The notes below the pieces were generated by a model that saw only the letters and a list, made by a program, of their open reading frames with translations, was not told the origin of the DNA and did not search any database. A program made the position numbers and the translations under genes. From the NCBI GenBank assembly GCA_028023455.1, contig JAQFVV010006310.1:372001-436000 (forward strand): a stretch of 64,000 bases of DNA, written 5' to 3'. The DNA is from Epiperipatus broadwayi. Its lineage: Eukaryota > Onychophora > Udeonychophora > Euonychophora > Peripatidae. Shown piece after piece: positions 37,631-48,810 of this stretch. Within the stretch, counting starts at the first letter, position 1, and the number at the start of each line of letters is the position of its first letter.

Positions 37631-38440
37631 TTATTAATTTTTTTCATATTTGGCACATTTGATTTTTTTTTTTTTTTTATCAATTTTGAAATTTTCACTA
37701 TGCAATAGAGACAGAAAATACTTATCGGCCTTTGGTAAAACTTGACTTTTAGCGGCCACTTTTCGCCCTCTATTTTTAAAAAATTGAACTATATTTTGTT
37801 TTCTTTCTACATGCAGGAATTTGTATTTATTTTTTAAAAATTGGAACTATATTTTATTTGTACTATGTAATTGTAAAGTATATCTAACTATAAATGTATT
37901 TTTTAAATGAAGGTTAATAAAAAAAAAAACTTAATTTTTATGTGCGATTTTAAGCTAGGTTATAAACTATTAAATATTAACGTTCACATATGACAAAACT
38001 TAAAATAATTTGCCAATGCACTTTATTGTTCGCGAGATTGAAGCTAACGAACTAATGGTCATAGACTGGTGTCATTTTTGCCAGGAATAATGTGCTACAT
38101 ATTTCAACAGAAATCCAGCACTTGATAGTAGAGATCAATGATTCGTATTTCTTTCACCGAAAACACTATAGGGGGCAATGAGAGAAGGCCATTGGTTTGG
38201 TAGGATAGAGAAAGGACCTGGATGGCTACATTTCAACGGCTTGGATGGAACTGGATGGGTGCACTGAAGCGGGCTTCTACCCCATAATTATCTTGCTGGC
38301 TGATATAGAAATTGTCTTCATCTTGACTTTTTATTTACTGCTGTGGCAATCACACAAAAACTTCTATTTAACTTGGCTCTGTGCCCTTTCTTTTTGCTTT
38401 AGTATATTAACAGTCCATGTCTTCTGAATTGTGACCTGAA
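37630..38440. other. AT-rich to mixed sequence, unassigned
   Basis: A 60-codon frame at 38245-38427 has a hydrophobic stretch but no family I recognise. I do not call it a gene. Confidence 0.3.
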
Positions 38441-39600
38441 TATGAGGCCTGCACAGCATATAACTGCGAATACTCAGGCAAGTGACAGGAGCTCGTTAGC
38501 ACCGCAAGAATTCAGCAATCTTGATCTCTTCCGGAATGACTGCAGCAATAATCATAAATTTACTAGGTCTAGTACTTTCTAACAATGGTAGTCTTCGTAA
38601 GTAACCCTGCATAAAATTTGGAGTGATGAATAATTGCGGTGACCAAAATATAAGATGAGTCGATCTGCAATGATCACGCAATAATAATATAATCTAATAA
38701 GCTTATATGATGAATTCTCTATATGTGTCTCTGGGAATATGTCCAGCACCAGGATATATTGTAATGGTGAGAATTCGTACGCCTTGTTAACACCTCGCAA
38801 AATTCTACCACCATGTTCGAAGAGCAGTGCAACAAGTGGGTTCAGGGCCTGCAGTATCATGTTCGAACATAGTCATTTTATTTCACAGCAAACACCACAA
38901 GACTGTGTACCTTAACAGTAGCAAATATCTTTCTAGGCTCGGTGGTCAGATACAAGAGACTATTTTTAAGATTAAGGGCTACTGCTATTTACTTTAATGT
39001 GCTTATAATAATTGCAATGAGACATTGAACATTACTACTAAACAAAGCAGACAAGCAAACGCATAATTAGGTAGATACAAATATTTAATCAGGGTTAAAT
39101 TAAGTTACATTTGATTTAAGACGCTACTGGGTATCATTATTCAATTACACTTCATGCCTCCTGTTTAAATGCGGATGTTGCGAGATTACGAGACGAGATC
39201 TCAAGTATGTATATGCTAATCCAACAATCATTACATGTGTATTATTAATAAATAAGTCTATACTAACGAAATTACTACTAGAGTAGATGATGTGAAAGGA
39301 GTGGAAACAGATCTAGCATAGATATTTATATTTATAAACAAAGTGACATGCGCTAGGTTTTGGTGCTGCCGAATTTAGGGAGATTCAACTTTTATTCAAG
39401 TACAACCGCCGAAAAACACTAGAGACTGGAGGGACGGCCAATTAGGAGTAGTCACGAGCATGATGTCGGTATGAGGTCTTCACCTTTCCATTTCCGACCG
39501 CATGACGAAGTTAGTTACCATTGGGGTCAGTTCTGTATGCCTTATTATATGGAAGCTAGAGTACTTGAGGAACCTGACTATTTTGTTTCTATGGTTTAAA
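38440..39600. other. mixed-composition segment, probably old transposon sequence
   Basis: Base composition is more balanced than in the flanks, especially at 38460-38960 and 39360-39560. Overlapping minus-strand frames (38496-38681 and 38579-38860) give proteins without recognisable motifs. No TIR, LTR or second copy was seen. Confidence 0.3.
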
Positions 39601-39707
39601 TTAATCTGCATCTATAAACCAACACATATCACAAAATCAATGCAAATCATTTTATTATTACTACTATGCTTTTAAAACCGAAACTCTATTTCCAATCCAC
39701 CCAAACT

Positions 39708-39773
39708 GATTAAACGAATTACTCTAGCTTGATAAGTCTTGATTAAACGAATTACTCTAGCTTGATAAGTCTT
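39708..39773 (+). repeat. perfect 33-bp tandem duplication
   Basis: A 33-bp unit beginning GATTAAACGAATTACTCTAG occurs twice with no spacer. The identity suggests a recent slippage or unequal exchange event. Confidence 0.9.
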
Positions 39774-39779
39774 GACGAG

Positions 39780-40640
39780 ATATAATTTAATACACAATTT
39801 AATAAAAATGAGATGATCGCTAAAGTGGCTAACATGTTATACCAAAGATTATAGGGTCTCACTTCTATATTATTTATAGTAACATATAAGAATAAATTTA
39901 TAATTCTCGAGCTGGCCATTTATAAAAGAGAGGGGGATGTTTTGCGAATCTAAAAGTCACACAAATGAGTTGTGACTCTTAACGAATTTACTAGTTAGAG
40001 AACATCAGCTTGGAAATCATGTAGGCATAAAATATAATATATAATAATAACTAAATTATAGATACCCAAGTAGAGGAATAAGAATGAGATTTATAGGATA
40101 TTATATTACATTTTAACATCGATTTAGAAGTTGGAGGTGAGAATTTAGCTTTAAAGATACAATATATTTAAGTTAAGAGTTAAAACTTTAACGACACAGC
40201 ACGTAAGAGAAATTTAAATTAAGAGTTCAAAATAGAGTCTTTACTCTTGGGTATTGTTTTACCTTCGATTATTTGAAGTGTGCACACTTGATGGAAGAGT
40301 CCGAGCTTCCTTCTTTAATAGCATTCACATTATGAAGATATATATACGCAGCAGTTTGAGTTCGGGTTTGTTTCATTTGTATTATGGGAAGCTCCATATT
40401 TCCATAGCCACAGTCTGGAAGAGCACAGCATCGCCCTACTCCTCGCACATTGGTAGATTAAAGTATGATCTGGATCCGAAACAGAATAACAGCAACAGCA
40501 TAACTTTAAAATTTAACAGCAACAACGAATCACCAACGACAAAAACCATCCCAAGGTAACTCTCCTGTTGCTATTATTTTTTTACTCTCTTATCTTTTGA
40601 TTCACAGAACATTGCATCATCAATTCAGGTGGTCTCTCTG
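39780..40640. other. AT-rich to mixed sequence, unassigned
   Basis: A plus-strand frame of 101 codons lies at 40254-40559. Its composition is mixed and its product unfamiliar, so I do not call it a gene. Confidence 0.3.
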
Positions 40641-40688
40641 GTCTGTGCTATTATATCCCTTCAGGTAATGGATGCATTAGTGGCACAT

Positions 40689-40780
40689 GTTGAGATTGCA
40701 ATTTCAATCCGATCACATTTCTTTCTACCTTGGTTTGGTAGATCAGAAGCACATGTTGAAATTGCAATTTCAATGACCAC
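40689..40780 (+). repeat. short direct repeat of about 26 bp, 64 bp apart
   Basis: GCACATGTTGARATTGCAAT followed by TTCAAT occurs at about 40683 and 40747. Confidence 0.7.
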
Positions 40781-40859
40781 CTTTTTAATTTACATTACAT
40801 TTGACCTGATTACAAATGCTTTTAACAAACTTTTAAAATGGCGAGTTTAAGAATACTTC

Positions 40860-43410
40860 TCAGCTCTATTATCTTTTCTCCCTCCCACTATGACTTGCAA
40901 ACTCTGATTAGCAGGGGAATATCTATTTTTAAATACGTTTACCTTTAAAAGTTAAAAGAAATATTTTAGATTTTATAATTTAAAATATTACATAAATGTG
41001 ACCTAAATAATAATAACGCAATTTAAATCTTACAAAATTACGTGTTACAAATCCAATAAATCATCTACAGTGCATTATATTTTTAAATAGATTTTGTATT
41101 GGAGGGTGTGCGTATATACGATGTTTTTAAATAAAATGTACATTTATTTTATAATATTATGCATAAAGTCCAATATTCAAGGTTAAAATTTAGGTAAGAT
41201 AGTAATAATGGGTGAGAGGTGGAGAGATGATAGAACTGAGGTGAAACTAAGATTTGAATTCAAATCTTACTGTTTCAATATAGCACCTCCATTACATAAT
41301 GAATTTGGGTACCCCTCTTTTAATAATTGTCTCAAGCTTTTATCTTGGTGGATAATTGATTTAAACAATGTACATAACTTTCTTTTAAAGAATTTTATCT
41401 TTAATTAATTTTATTTTTTTTCTAATTTAATTTTATCTGGGTTGACTCAGACCAGTATACTGATAAACATCAGTTTAAAATTTTAATACAAAGAAAAATT
41501 ATTTTGCAACGGATGAAAACTATAACAAATAAACACGATTTTTTTCTATATAAGCATTGGTGTCCAAATTTTTCAAACTCTTTTGTTCGTAAAAATAAGA
41601 ATACAAAGCAGAATGACAATTAATACTTTAGTGTATTTTGATATTTGGTAAAACAATGGCCACCTGACTTTTTTTAATGCATTAGCATAGAAAATAACTG
41701 ATAATTTAAAAATAAAATATAGATACATTGGAACATTTCTGTTACTTTTTAATTATTTCATTTTTTCTTATATAACATGTTCCAACATGTAAACAACTTT
41801 TTACAAAAAAAAAAATTGATTAAAAAAGAAATAAAATTATAAATGTGGGTCATTTGCATTTATTAAAATAACAAAATAAATAAACTGAAACAAAAATATT
41901 GTACACATATATCTATGATCATATGCATCAATTTACAATTTGTAGCTAATACTGCTTTATTCTTGAGTGTGTGTGGATAAGAAATATATACACAGATCAA
42001 CCTCATCCATTTTATACTATGTTTATATTCCATAACCAGTTAATTATTGTGATTATATAATAACTACATAGATTAATAATGGTAAATATATACATCTGAC
42101 CTGTAGCTTCGACTACAGCCACTTTGTGTGTGGCCACTTTTAGAGTGCCCGACACAATATACATACATATTCATGAACCAACCATTAACTTAAATATATT
42201 ACTCATTTTTATTATTTTTAATAATATCCTAAGTACTTCTACTTTTTATTTTAAAAAAACTCCATCTTAATAAAATACTTAATAATTTTATTCTCATATA
42301 ATTCTCAGTTCAATCTTAATTCATTTATTAATATCCTTTTTAATTTTTAAATATTATTTGTTAATATTATTATTATAAAGTTATGATTAATACTTTACAA
42401 CTTAGGATTTATAGCCTCCAATAGCAATCAATAAATGGTTATGTGATTATTTTTAGCTAAAGAAAAAAATTTAAATTTAATATGAGTTGGTAGATAAATA
42501 ACTAAACATTCAGTATTAATCTGTGTTGGTCAGATAAATATTGATGAGCTGACATGATGAAATGTCATACTCATATCGATGCTGTGCTAATTTAAAAAAA
42601 TTTAATTTTATTGCCTATTATGCTGTCTTAAGAATGTTTTGTCAATCATATTTTAAAATAGCTTATTGAAAAACTACTTCATGTGTTTTCATCTTTTCTA
42701 ATGCAATTTTTTTTTTCCATCAACTAAATTCATTAATTCTTTTTGATCAAATCACTCGACAATTGCCATTTTGATTGATATGAACTTTATTTCTTTAGCA
42801 TATGGATTTTATGTTTTAAGACAGCTATGTACTCCCAAACATTATAAAATAATTTGGAGAAATTTCAATCATTCTTCAGTGTGTTTATTATCAAAACCTT
42901 CAGTGCTATCATTGCATGTGTCATTGAATGGCATTTCAAGGTAAGTGACCAAAATCATATCTTTTAGATTTCCCTTTCTGAATTAACTAAGCATAGTGAT
43001 TATAAATGGCCTGAATCTTTTTATGAAGTTTGCAATGTCTAAAAGGATCAAATCCAGATGACTTTATTGTTGAATCTAATCTTAATAGTGTTTATATATT
43101 TCTGTGAATGCAAGTTTGTCGATATCTGACAATAGAATATATAAAAGAAAGATATGTAGTTGCAAGGTAGTAATCTTGATTACTCTATCATGTTTGATAA
43201 GATATTTAATTGTATATCCAGAATTTCAATGGGATCAATTATCTTCTAACAAGGATGAAACATCTGGCAGTAGACTATGTTAATGCTGTAGAAATGATTC
43301 TTAAAAAAGTATTTTCATATAGTAATAAAATAGTGCCAGTTGGCATTTTAAGGAAATTGATTTTAGAAGTTGTTTTAGATCTAACTTTTAATAATTGAAA
43401 AAGATAATTT
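40860..43410. other. AT-rich sequence with no recognised feature
   Basis: A frame at 43210-43398 sits in somewhat coding-like sequence but matches nothing I know. It may be a remnant of a retroelement. Confidence 0.35.
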
Positions 43411-43413
43411 AAG

Positions 43414-43490
43414 CAGTGGCTATGGCCTAGGTGAGATAATCATGTTTCTATCTATTATCACAAGACCTTAAATTCAATTTCTAAGTTTTT
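43414..43490 (+). repeat. tRNA-derived SINE head, degenerate
   Basis: GTGGCTATGGCCTAGGTGAG has the layout of a tRNA A-box region, and about 35 bp downstream AAATTCAATTTC occupies the B-box place. The start strongly recalls the tRNA-derived SINEs I know from cephalopods. This is a recollection of the family, not a comparison that I could run. Confidence 0.45.
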
Positions 43491-44690
43491 CCTATTGGTT
43501 AGATAAAAAGTGAATATAACAACTTTGTAGGATTAGAGCTAATGCTGGAGTCTTTGAAAAGGTGCCACCTCTGATATTTGAATCTATTTTACATCCTCTG
43601 ACTAGTGTTAATAACAATCAACCTGTAAGCTATCAACAATCTCAACCTGTTGTCAAGACAACCTCTTTAAATAATCAAGATGGTACTGCCTTCATTATTT
43701 AAAGAAATTGCCTTGAGTACAGGTTAAGATTGTTGAAAACTTAAGGTTTGATTGTTGTCACTTATATTTATAAACCTATTAAAGTCTTGAGTAATTGATT
43801 TACTGTCTCTAGCTAGAGTTAAGCATATAATGAGCATCACATAAATATCTCCATGCAAATAGCACATTTTAATTCACAATGTATATCGATTTCAAATTTC
43901 TAGATTGTGCACAATAGCAGCTATCATTAATTGTCACTTTTTATAGATTATCAGAATCTTTAGCAACAATGATCAACTGTAATTATGATTGATGTATTGT
44001 TAATAAGAAAATTTATAACCTTTTCTTCAAACCACTTTTAGTTTTAAATGCTCCCAGCTAAAATGGTGTGACAGTATTTACAACAGTCATTGTGTATCTA
44101 AATAATTTTTTAAAATTGGAAAATTTTAGAACAGACTTGAACAATTTGTTTCTATTAATGATCGCTTTTCTTAGACAGAATTCTTATGTGACTTCCATAA
44201 ACTTTTGACTAATTAGGAAATATAATATCACACAATTTAGGAACTAAAAGTATGACTAACTAGTCAAAGCCATATGGGACATAATTTTGTGTCATTTGTT
44301 TTATTATGGATAACATTTCCGCAATGTGAGTAGGGTCTATTATATAAAAATAAGATACATTATTGTATTTTATTTAAAAAAAAAAAAAATTCTACATCTA
44401 ACTTCCATAAGCCATGTATGTATTGTAGATCATCATTCTAAAGAATTTTATATTGCTTTTGACTACTCAAATTGCTAAAATTAAATTTTCATCTTAGTCC
44501 AGATCACTCAAAAGTCAAAATGTGAAAATTTTAGAATATTATTTGATTTTAAAATAGCTTTTTAAAAAAATAAATTAATTCAAATAATTCATGTGATCTT
44601 AATATAATTTATTTTAAAAAATAGGCATATGAAGACCTGCTAAAATGACTTGCATTGCAAACTTCAAGATTCCACTATGAATCATCAAAT
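43490..44690. other. AT-rich sequence with no recognised feature
   Basis: The region at 43500-43750 is less AT-rich, with pieces that look like a decayed frame. No family is recognised. Confidence 0.35.
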
Positions 44691-44749
44691 ATTGTTTGGT
44701 TCTGATTACTGAACATCACATGATCATCATCTCTTATGCTAGCACATAA

Positions 44750-45268
44750 CTGTTATTAAACAGGCAAAACTCTCCTTACCGTAGTGCCAACCGGAGTAAT
44801 CAATGGATGCCAGAAGGCTTGTGCATAAAATCCTCATCTAGTGCATACTCATGTAATATCTCCAGACTAGTTTCTGGCTTGTGGCCTTGGTTAGTGAGAA
44901 GCCTTGGATCTGAAAGCACTGCACCTAGATCTTAGGATCTAATGCAACCCTCCAGCAGCCACCTTTTATCTCTACTTGACTACAAAACTATGAGAATGAA
45001 ATTGAAAATAGTGTTTTCAATTTCATTCTCATAGTTTTGTAAAAGGTGGCTGCTGGAGGGTTGCATTAGATCCTAAGATCTAGGTGCAGTGCTCTCAGAT
45101 CCAAAGCTCCTCACTAATGAAGGCCACAAGCCAGGAACTAGTCTGGGGATGTTGGATGAGTAGGCACTAGATGAGGATTTTATGCCCAAGCCTTCTGGAA
45201 TCTATTGATTACTCTGGTTGGCACAGGGTGGCAGTACTGTATGGAGAGTTTTGCCTGTTCTTAATACT
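44750..45268. mobile_element. foldback element: long palindrome with about 255-bp arms
   Basis: The left arm 44750-45008 and right arm 45014-45268 are inverted copies around a 5-base loop (TAGTG). The inner 125 bp or so of each arm are nearly identical, including GGTGGCTGCTGGAGGGTTGC and its complement, while the outer parts have several substitutions and small gaps. Single-arm relatives lie at 46058-46230 and 63205-63425. It resembles a foldback-type element or an inverted dimer of a repeat; no coding is present. Confidence 0.85.
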
Positions 45269-46057
45269 GTTTTGCTTAGAAAAAAAAAATTAAAATTATT
45301 ATTGTAGTATATACATTCATATCTGTTTTTAAGTGCGCATTTTGAAATAAAAATAATAATTGCGTTTGTCTGCTTTTAAAGATTTTAAAATACATATTGT
45401 CATATGTTATCCTTTTTATGATTTTTTTATTTTATGAATAGAATATTCTATTTGTATTTATTTAATTTTGTTTCCAGTTTGTAAATCATAAAATGATTTA
45501 TTATAAAAAATTAAAAAAACTAAATTCTGTACAGTCGCATATGCTTCAAGTGAATAATTACTTTTACAACAAATGCTATAATGAATATCCGAGGAATAAC
45601 TATTGGTTGAATTAATGTATAAATAAAAATTTTGGGACCTTATTTCACTGATAATATATCAGACATCATTTTTGTTATGGTTTATAGATTATCTATCAAT
45701 CTTAATTATTCACTTATTTGTGCCTTTAGTATCAAGTTATTATTTTTTAATTACTTACTCTACATTTATATAATTTTAGCTGTAAGCCTCCCAAACAGAA
45801 TAAGTTATTAATATAGACTTTAAATAAAATAATTTATGCTTTTCATTGGAAAAATTTGAATTTATGTGTACAGTGTATAAATATTAAATTTTACTCATAT
45901 TTTTGATTTTTATACAATAGGTTTTTTGTTTAAATGATTATGTTGAATAAATAACTTTATTCTAGGCTGTGGGGTAACCCATTCAGTTATCCCGTCCCTA
46001 AATATATATATTTCAATTTTAAAATAAATAATCGTTATAACAAACATGCATTTTAGC

Positions 46058-46230
46058 TTATTAAACCATCAAATATCACTTGATCACCATTTTTTATGCT
46101 TACACAAGCTGTTTTTCACAGAGGCAATGCTATTCATACAGTAGCAACACTCAATGCGAGCCTGCATCCATTGATTTCTCTGGCTTGCACTGAATGGTAC
46201 TACTGTATGGATAGTTTTGTCTAGTTAAGA
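46058..46230 (+). repeat. single-arm relative of the 44.75-kb palindrome family
   Basis: The first part resembles the left flank of the palindrome (GATCACCATTTTTTATGCTT versus 44722-44740). The second part resembles the end of its right arm (CATTGATTTCTCTGGCTTGC and CTACTGTATGGATAGTTTTG). It is degenerate. Confidence 0.6.
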
Positions 46231-47715
46231 ACATAGAGTTTTAAAGAAAAGGGGAAGAGAATAATGGTGATAGTGCATATGAATGGGCATATTGAAGAAA
46301 TTGATGATATAGATAACAAGAATGAACAGCTTTTGAAGAATTTTTGTCAGAGTGAATTTGAGCATTGGATATTTGTCAGAAATATTTATGAGGGACAATT
46401 ACACATGGTCTAGAAATAATATATTTCACACAATAGATTATGTATTAGTAGAAAAAGAAAGAATTTATAAAGTATGGAAAATTAAAGTGTTTAATAATGA
46501 AGAGAGAATATGTAATAGTGATCATAATTTCTTTGTAATAGAAATGATTAATAATATGATGTGAAAATAGTAATAAAAGTAGAAAGGATAGTGTGAAAGA
46601 TATGGATGGAGAATGAATTATAAGAGTAAGTTAGAAGAATATAAAATAAAAGTTGAAGAAAGCATGGAAGAGTTGGCTGGGGATGAATATAAGGACTGAT
46701 ATGATCAAGTAGAAAAAGTGACAGGCTTTTAGGTGAGAATATTCAGAAGAATAAAAGTAATAGGAAAATGAGAGTTAGTAAAAGTGTAAAAGAGAGAGGG
46801 AAAACATGCAGAGAATATAAGTGTGCTATTAAGAACAAGAAAAGTGAAAAAGATAATATTAAATGAGAAAAATATTTTTTAAAAAAGTTGGCTAAAATAG
46901 ATAATTATAGAGAGAGAATGAAATTGAATAATAAATTGTTGAAGGATATTAATAAAAGTGGAATGGATGGGACTAAAAAATTTTGGAAATACATTAAAAG
47001 AAGTAATGTAGGGGAGAGAGAAATAATATTACTAGATGATGAGGGAATAGAGTGTAGCTCTAAAGAAAATATTAAATAAGTATGTAATGGATATAGAAAA
47101 GATGTTAGATGTGAAAGACAGTGACAATAAACATGAAAACATATAATAATGGAAATATTAGGTTTACAGAAAATGATCTGAATGAGGCAGGGAAGAAATT
47201 GAAAAATGGAAAGTAGAGGTTTGGATGGATGGGCAGCAGAGATGGTAATCAATTTATGACGTATGGCAAAATTAAACCTATTATCATGTTTTAATAAGAT
47301 GACACTGAAGAGAGATTTTCCAGATATTTTGAGTAATACAAGAGTAAGATTATTATTTAAAGGAAAGGTTAAGGATCATAGAAAGTTAAACAATTATAGA
47401 CCGATAGCGGTAACATCAGTTTTATATAAACTGTACAGCCTGTGGTGGCGCTGTTTCTGTGTAAAAACAGAATAATACGGCTTTCGCGGCCAAACCTTAC
47501 AGCTAATGCATGACTAGCGATCGTATTAGCCGCTTAAAAAGAAACAATAGATGTTGTGGTTAAGAATCCGCGGCCAATTCACTTCCGCGGTCCTAAACCT
47601 ATGTCTAAAGTAACAACACTAGATGATCGTCTAGTTTGCCACTTATTTCATCACAGCGTTAATTCCTATGCATATGGAGCAAATTTGTATTCTGGCTCGA
47701 ATTTAATCTGAGAGT

Positions 47716-48012
47716 GTGTGCACTGGAATGGTTTGCAACTGTTTGTTTGTTGATGTTTATGATTTTCTGTATTTCCCAACTGGCCTACTAGTAATTATCA
47801 GCGTATTCTTGAGGTTTGTCCAAGCTTTTTTTTTTTTTTTTTTGGTGTTTGTTGCTATTTGGAACCCAAAAAAAAGTATGTCAATGTCTCTGTCAGACGA
47901 TTGTAGTTGTTGGCGAAAAAGTACCGTTTCTGTCGCGACTTGGACGAGAGTAACAAAAGAAGAACAAAATGGCTACCATGTTCTTGAAATTGGGGATGAC
48001 CCAAAAAAGTGA
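47716..48012 (+). CDS. 98-codon open frame inside the 1.4-kb TIR element, doubtful
   Basis: The frame starts with ATG in MCTGMVCNCLF, has a Phe-rich hydrophobic middle around residues 20-48, and then a hydrophilic part reading RKSTVSVATWTRVTKEEQNG up to GDDPKK. The hydrophilic part looks more like real protein than most frames here. A GTGAGA after the last Lys codons would make a fair splice donor, so the end could be an exon boundary. I do not recognise a family. It may be a fragment of the element's own protein, a captured exon or chance. Confidence 0.2.
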   Translation: MCTGMVCNCLFVDVYDFLYFPTGLLVIISVFLRFVQAFFFFFLVFVAIWNPKKSMSMSLSDDCSCWRKSTVSVATWTRVTKEEQNGYHVLEIGDDPKK

Positions 48013-48404
48013 GAAAAAGATGACTCAGTAGATTCGGTTTGATTTAAAAGAATGTGTGTTTTGTTTGTGATTCTTTTGATCTGTAAGTCAATTAATTAAC
48101 ACCCAGAATGTCAGTGTTCAAAGGGTAAGGCTTTACAGCTGAGTGTGGCACAGTTGGTTGGACAGCTTCGTATCCTTCTCAAATCAATCAACAACTTTAC
48201 GCTTCTTTTGGTCGGAAGAGAATCGACACTCTTGATCGATATATTAATCAAAATACCAAACAATTCTTTTCATTTATAAGCAAATACGGACATCAGAGGC
48301 GGAGTTTGTTGGACAGCTTTGATTTTTTTTGTTTGCTAAATCAATAATCAGCAACCTGCATTTTTAACAAATTCAAAAAGAAAGTGTCGATTCTAATTTT
48401 AAAT

Positions 48405-48810
48405 AATAAAAAAAGACGTCTGTTTAAAAAAAAACAGTATATTAAAAGGCAAAAAAAGAAAGTCCTATGTAAACCAAATTGTGTATATTTGAGATATTCA
48501 GAAAAAAGTTAAAACTGTCCCCTATACTTTTAAATGTATCGAATCCAAACCAAAAAAAAAAAAAAAGACATCTGTAAAAAAAAAAACAGATTTAGAATGG
48601 AAATAAATAAAAAAAAAAGGCGTATGTCAAAAATTATGTACTTTTGAGATCCAAAAAAAAAGTAAAAGTGTCCAATATAGTTTTAAATTTATCAAATGAA
48701 AACAAACAAAAAAAATAATTATGTCCAAAAAAAAACAAGCAACAATATATTAAAAAGAAAAAAATTCCAGCCGTATGTCAAAATACGATATATTAGAGAA
48801 AAAAAAATCT
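48405..48810 (+). repeat. three diverged tandem units of about 155 bp, A-rich
   Basis: Units start near 48413, 48567 and 48720. Each has a GACGTCTGT-like start, A-runs, then a YGTATGTCAAA-like motif and TTTGAGAT or a variant. They fill the right part of the 1.4-kb TIR element. Confidence 0.65.

Noticed and set aside
38496-38860. Overlapping minus-strand frames of 61 and 93 codons.
   Set aside because: No motif is recognisable, and the two frames conflict. I could not support either as a gene.
46905-47252. A 115-codon minus-strand frame rich in Ser, Leu and Ile.
   Set aside because: It is antisense to the LINE linker and RT region, which carries recognisable motifs on the plus strand.
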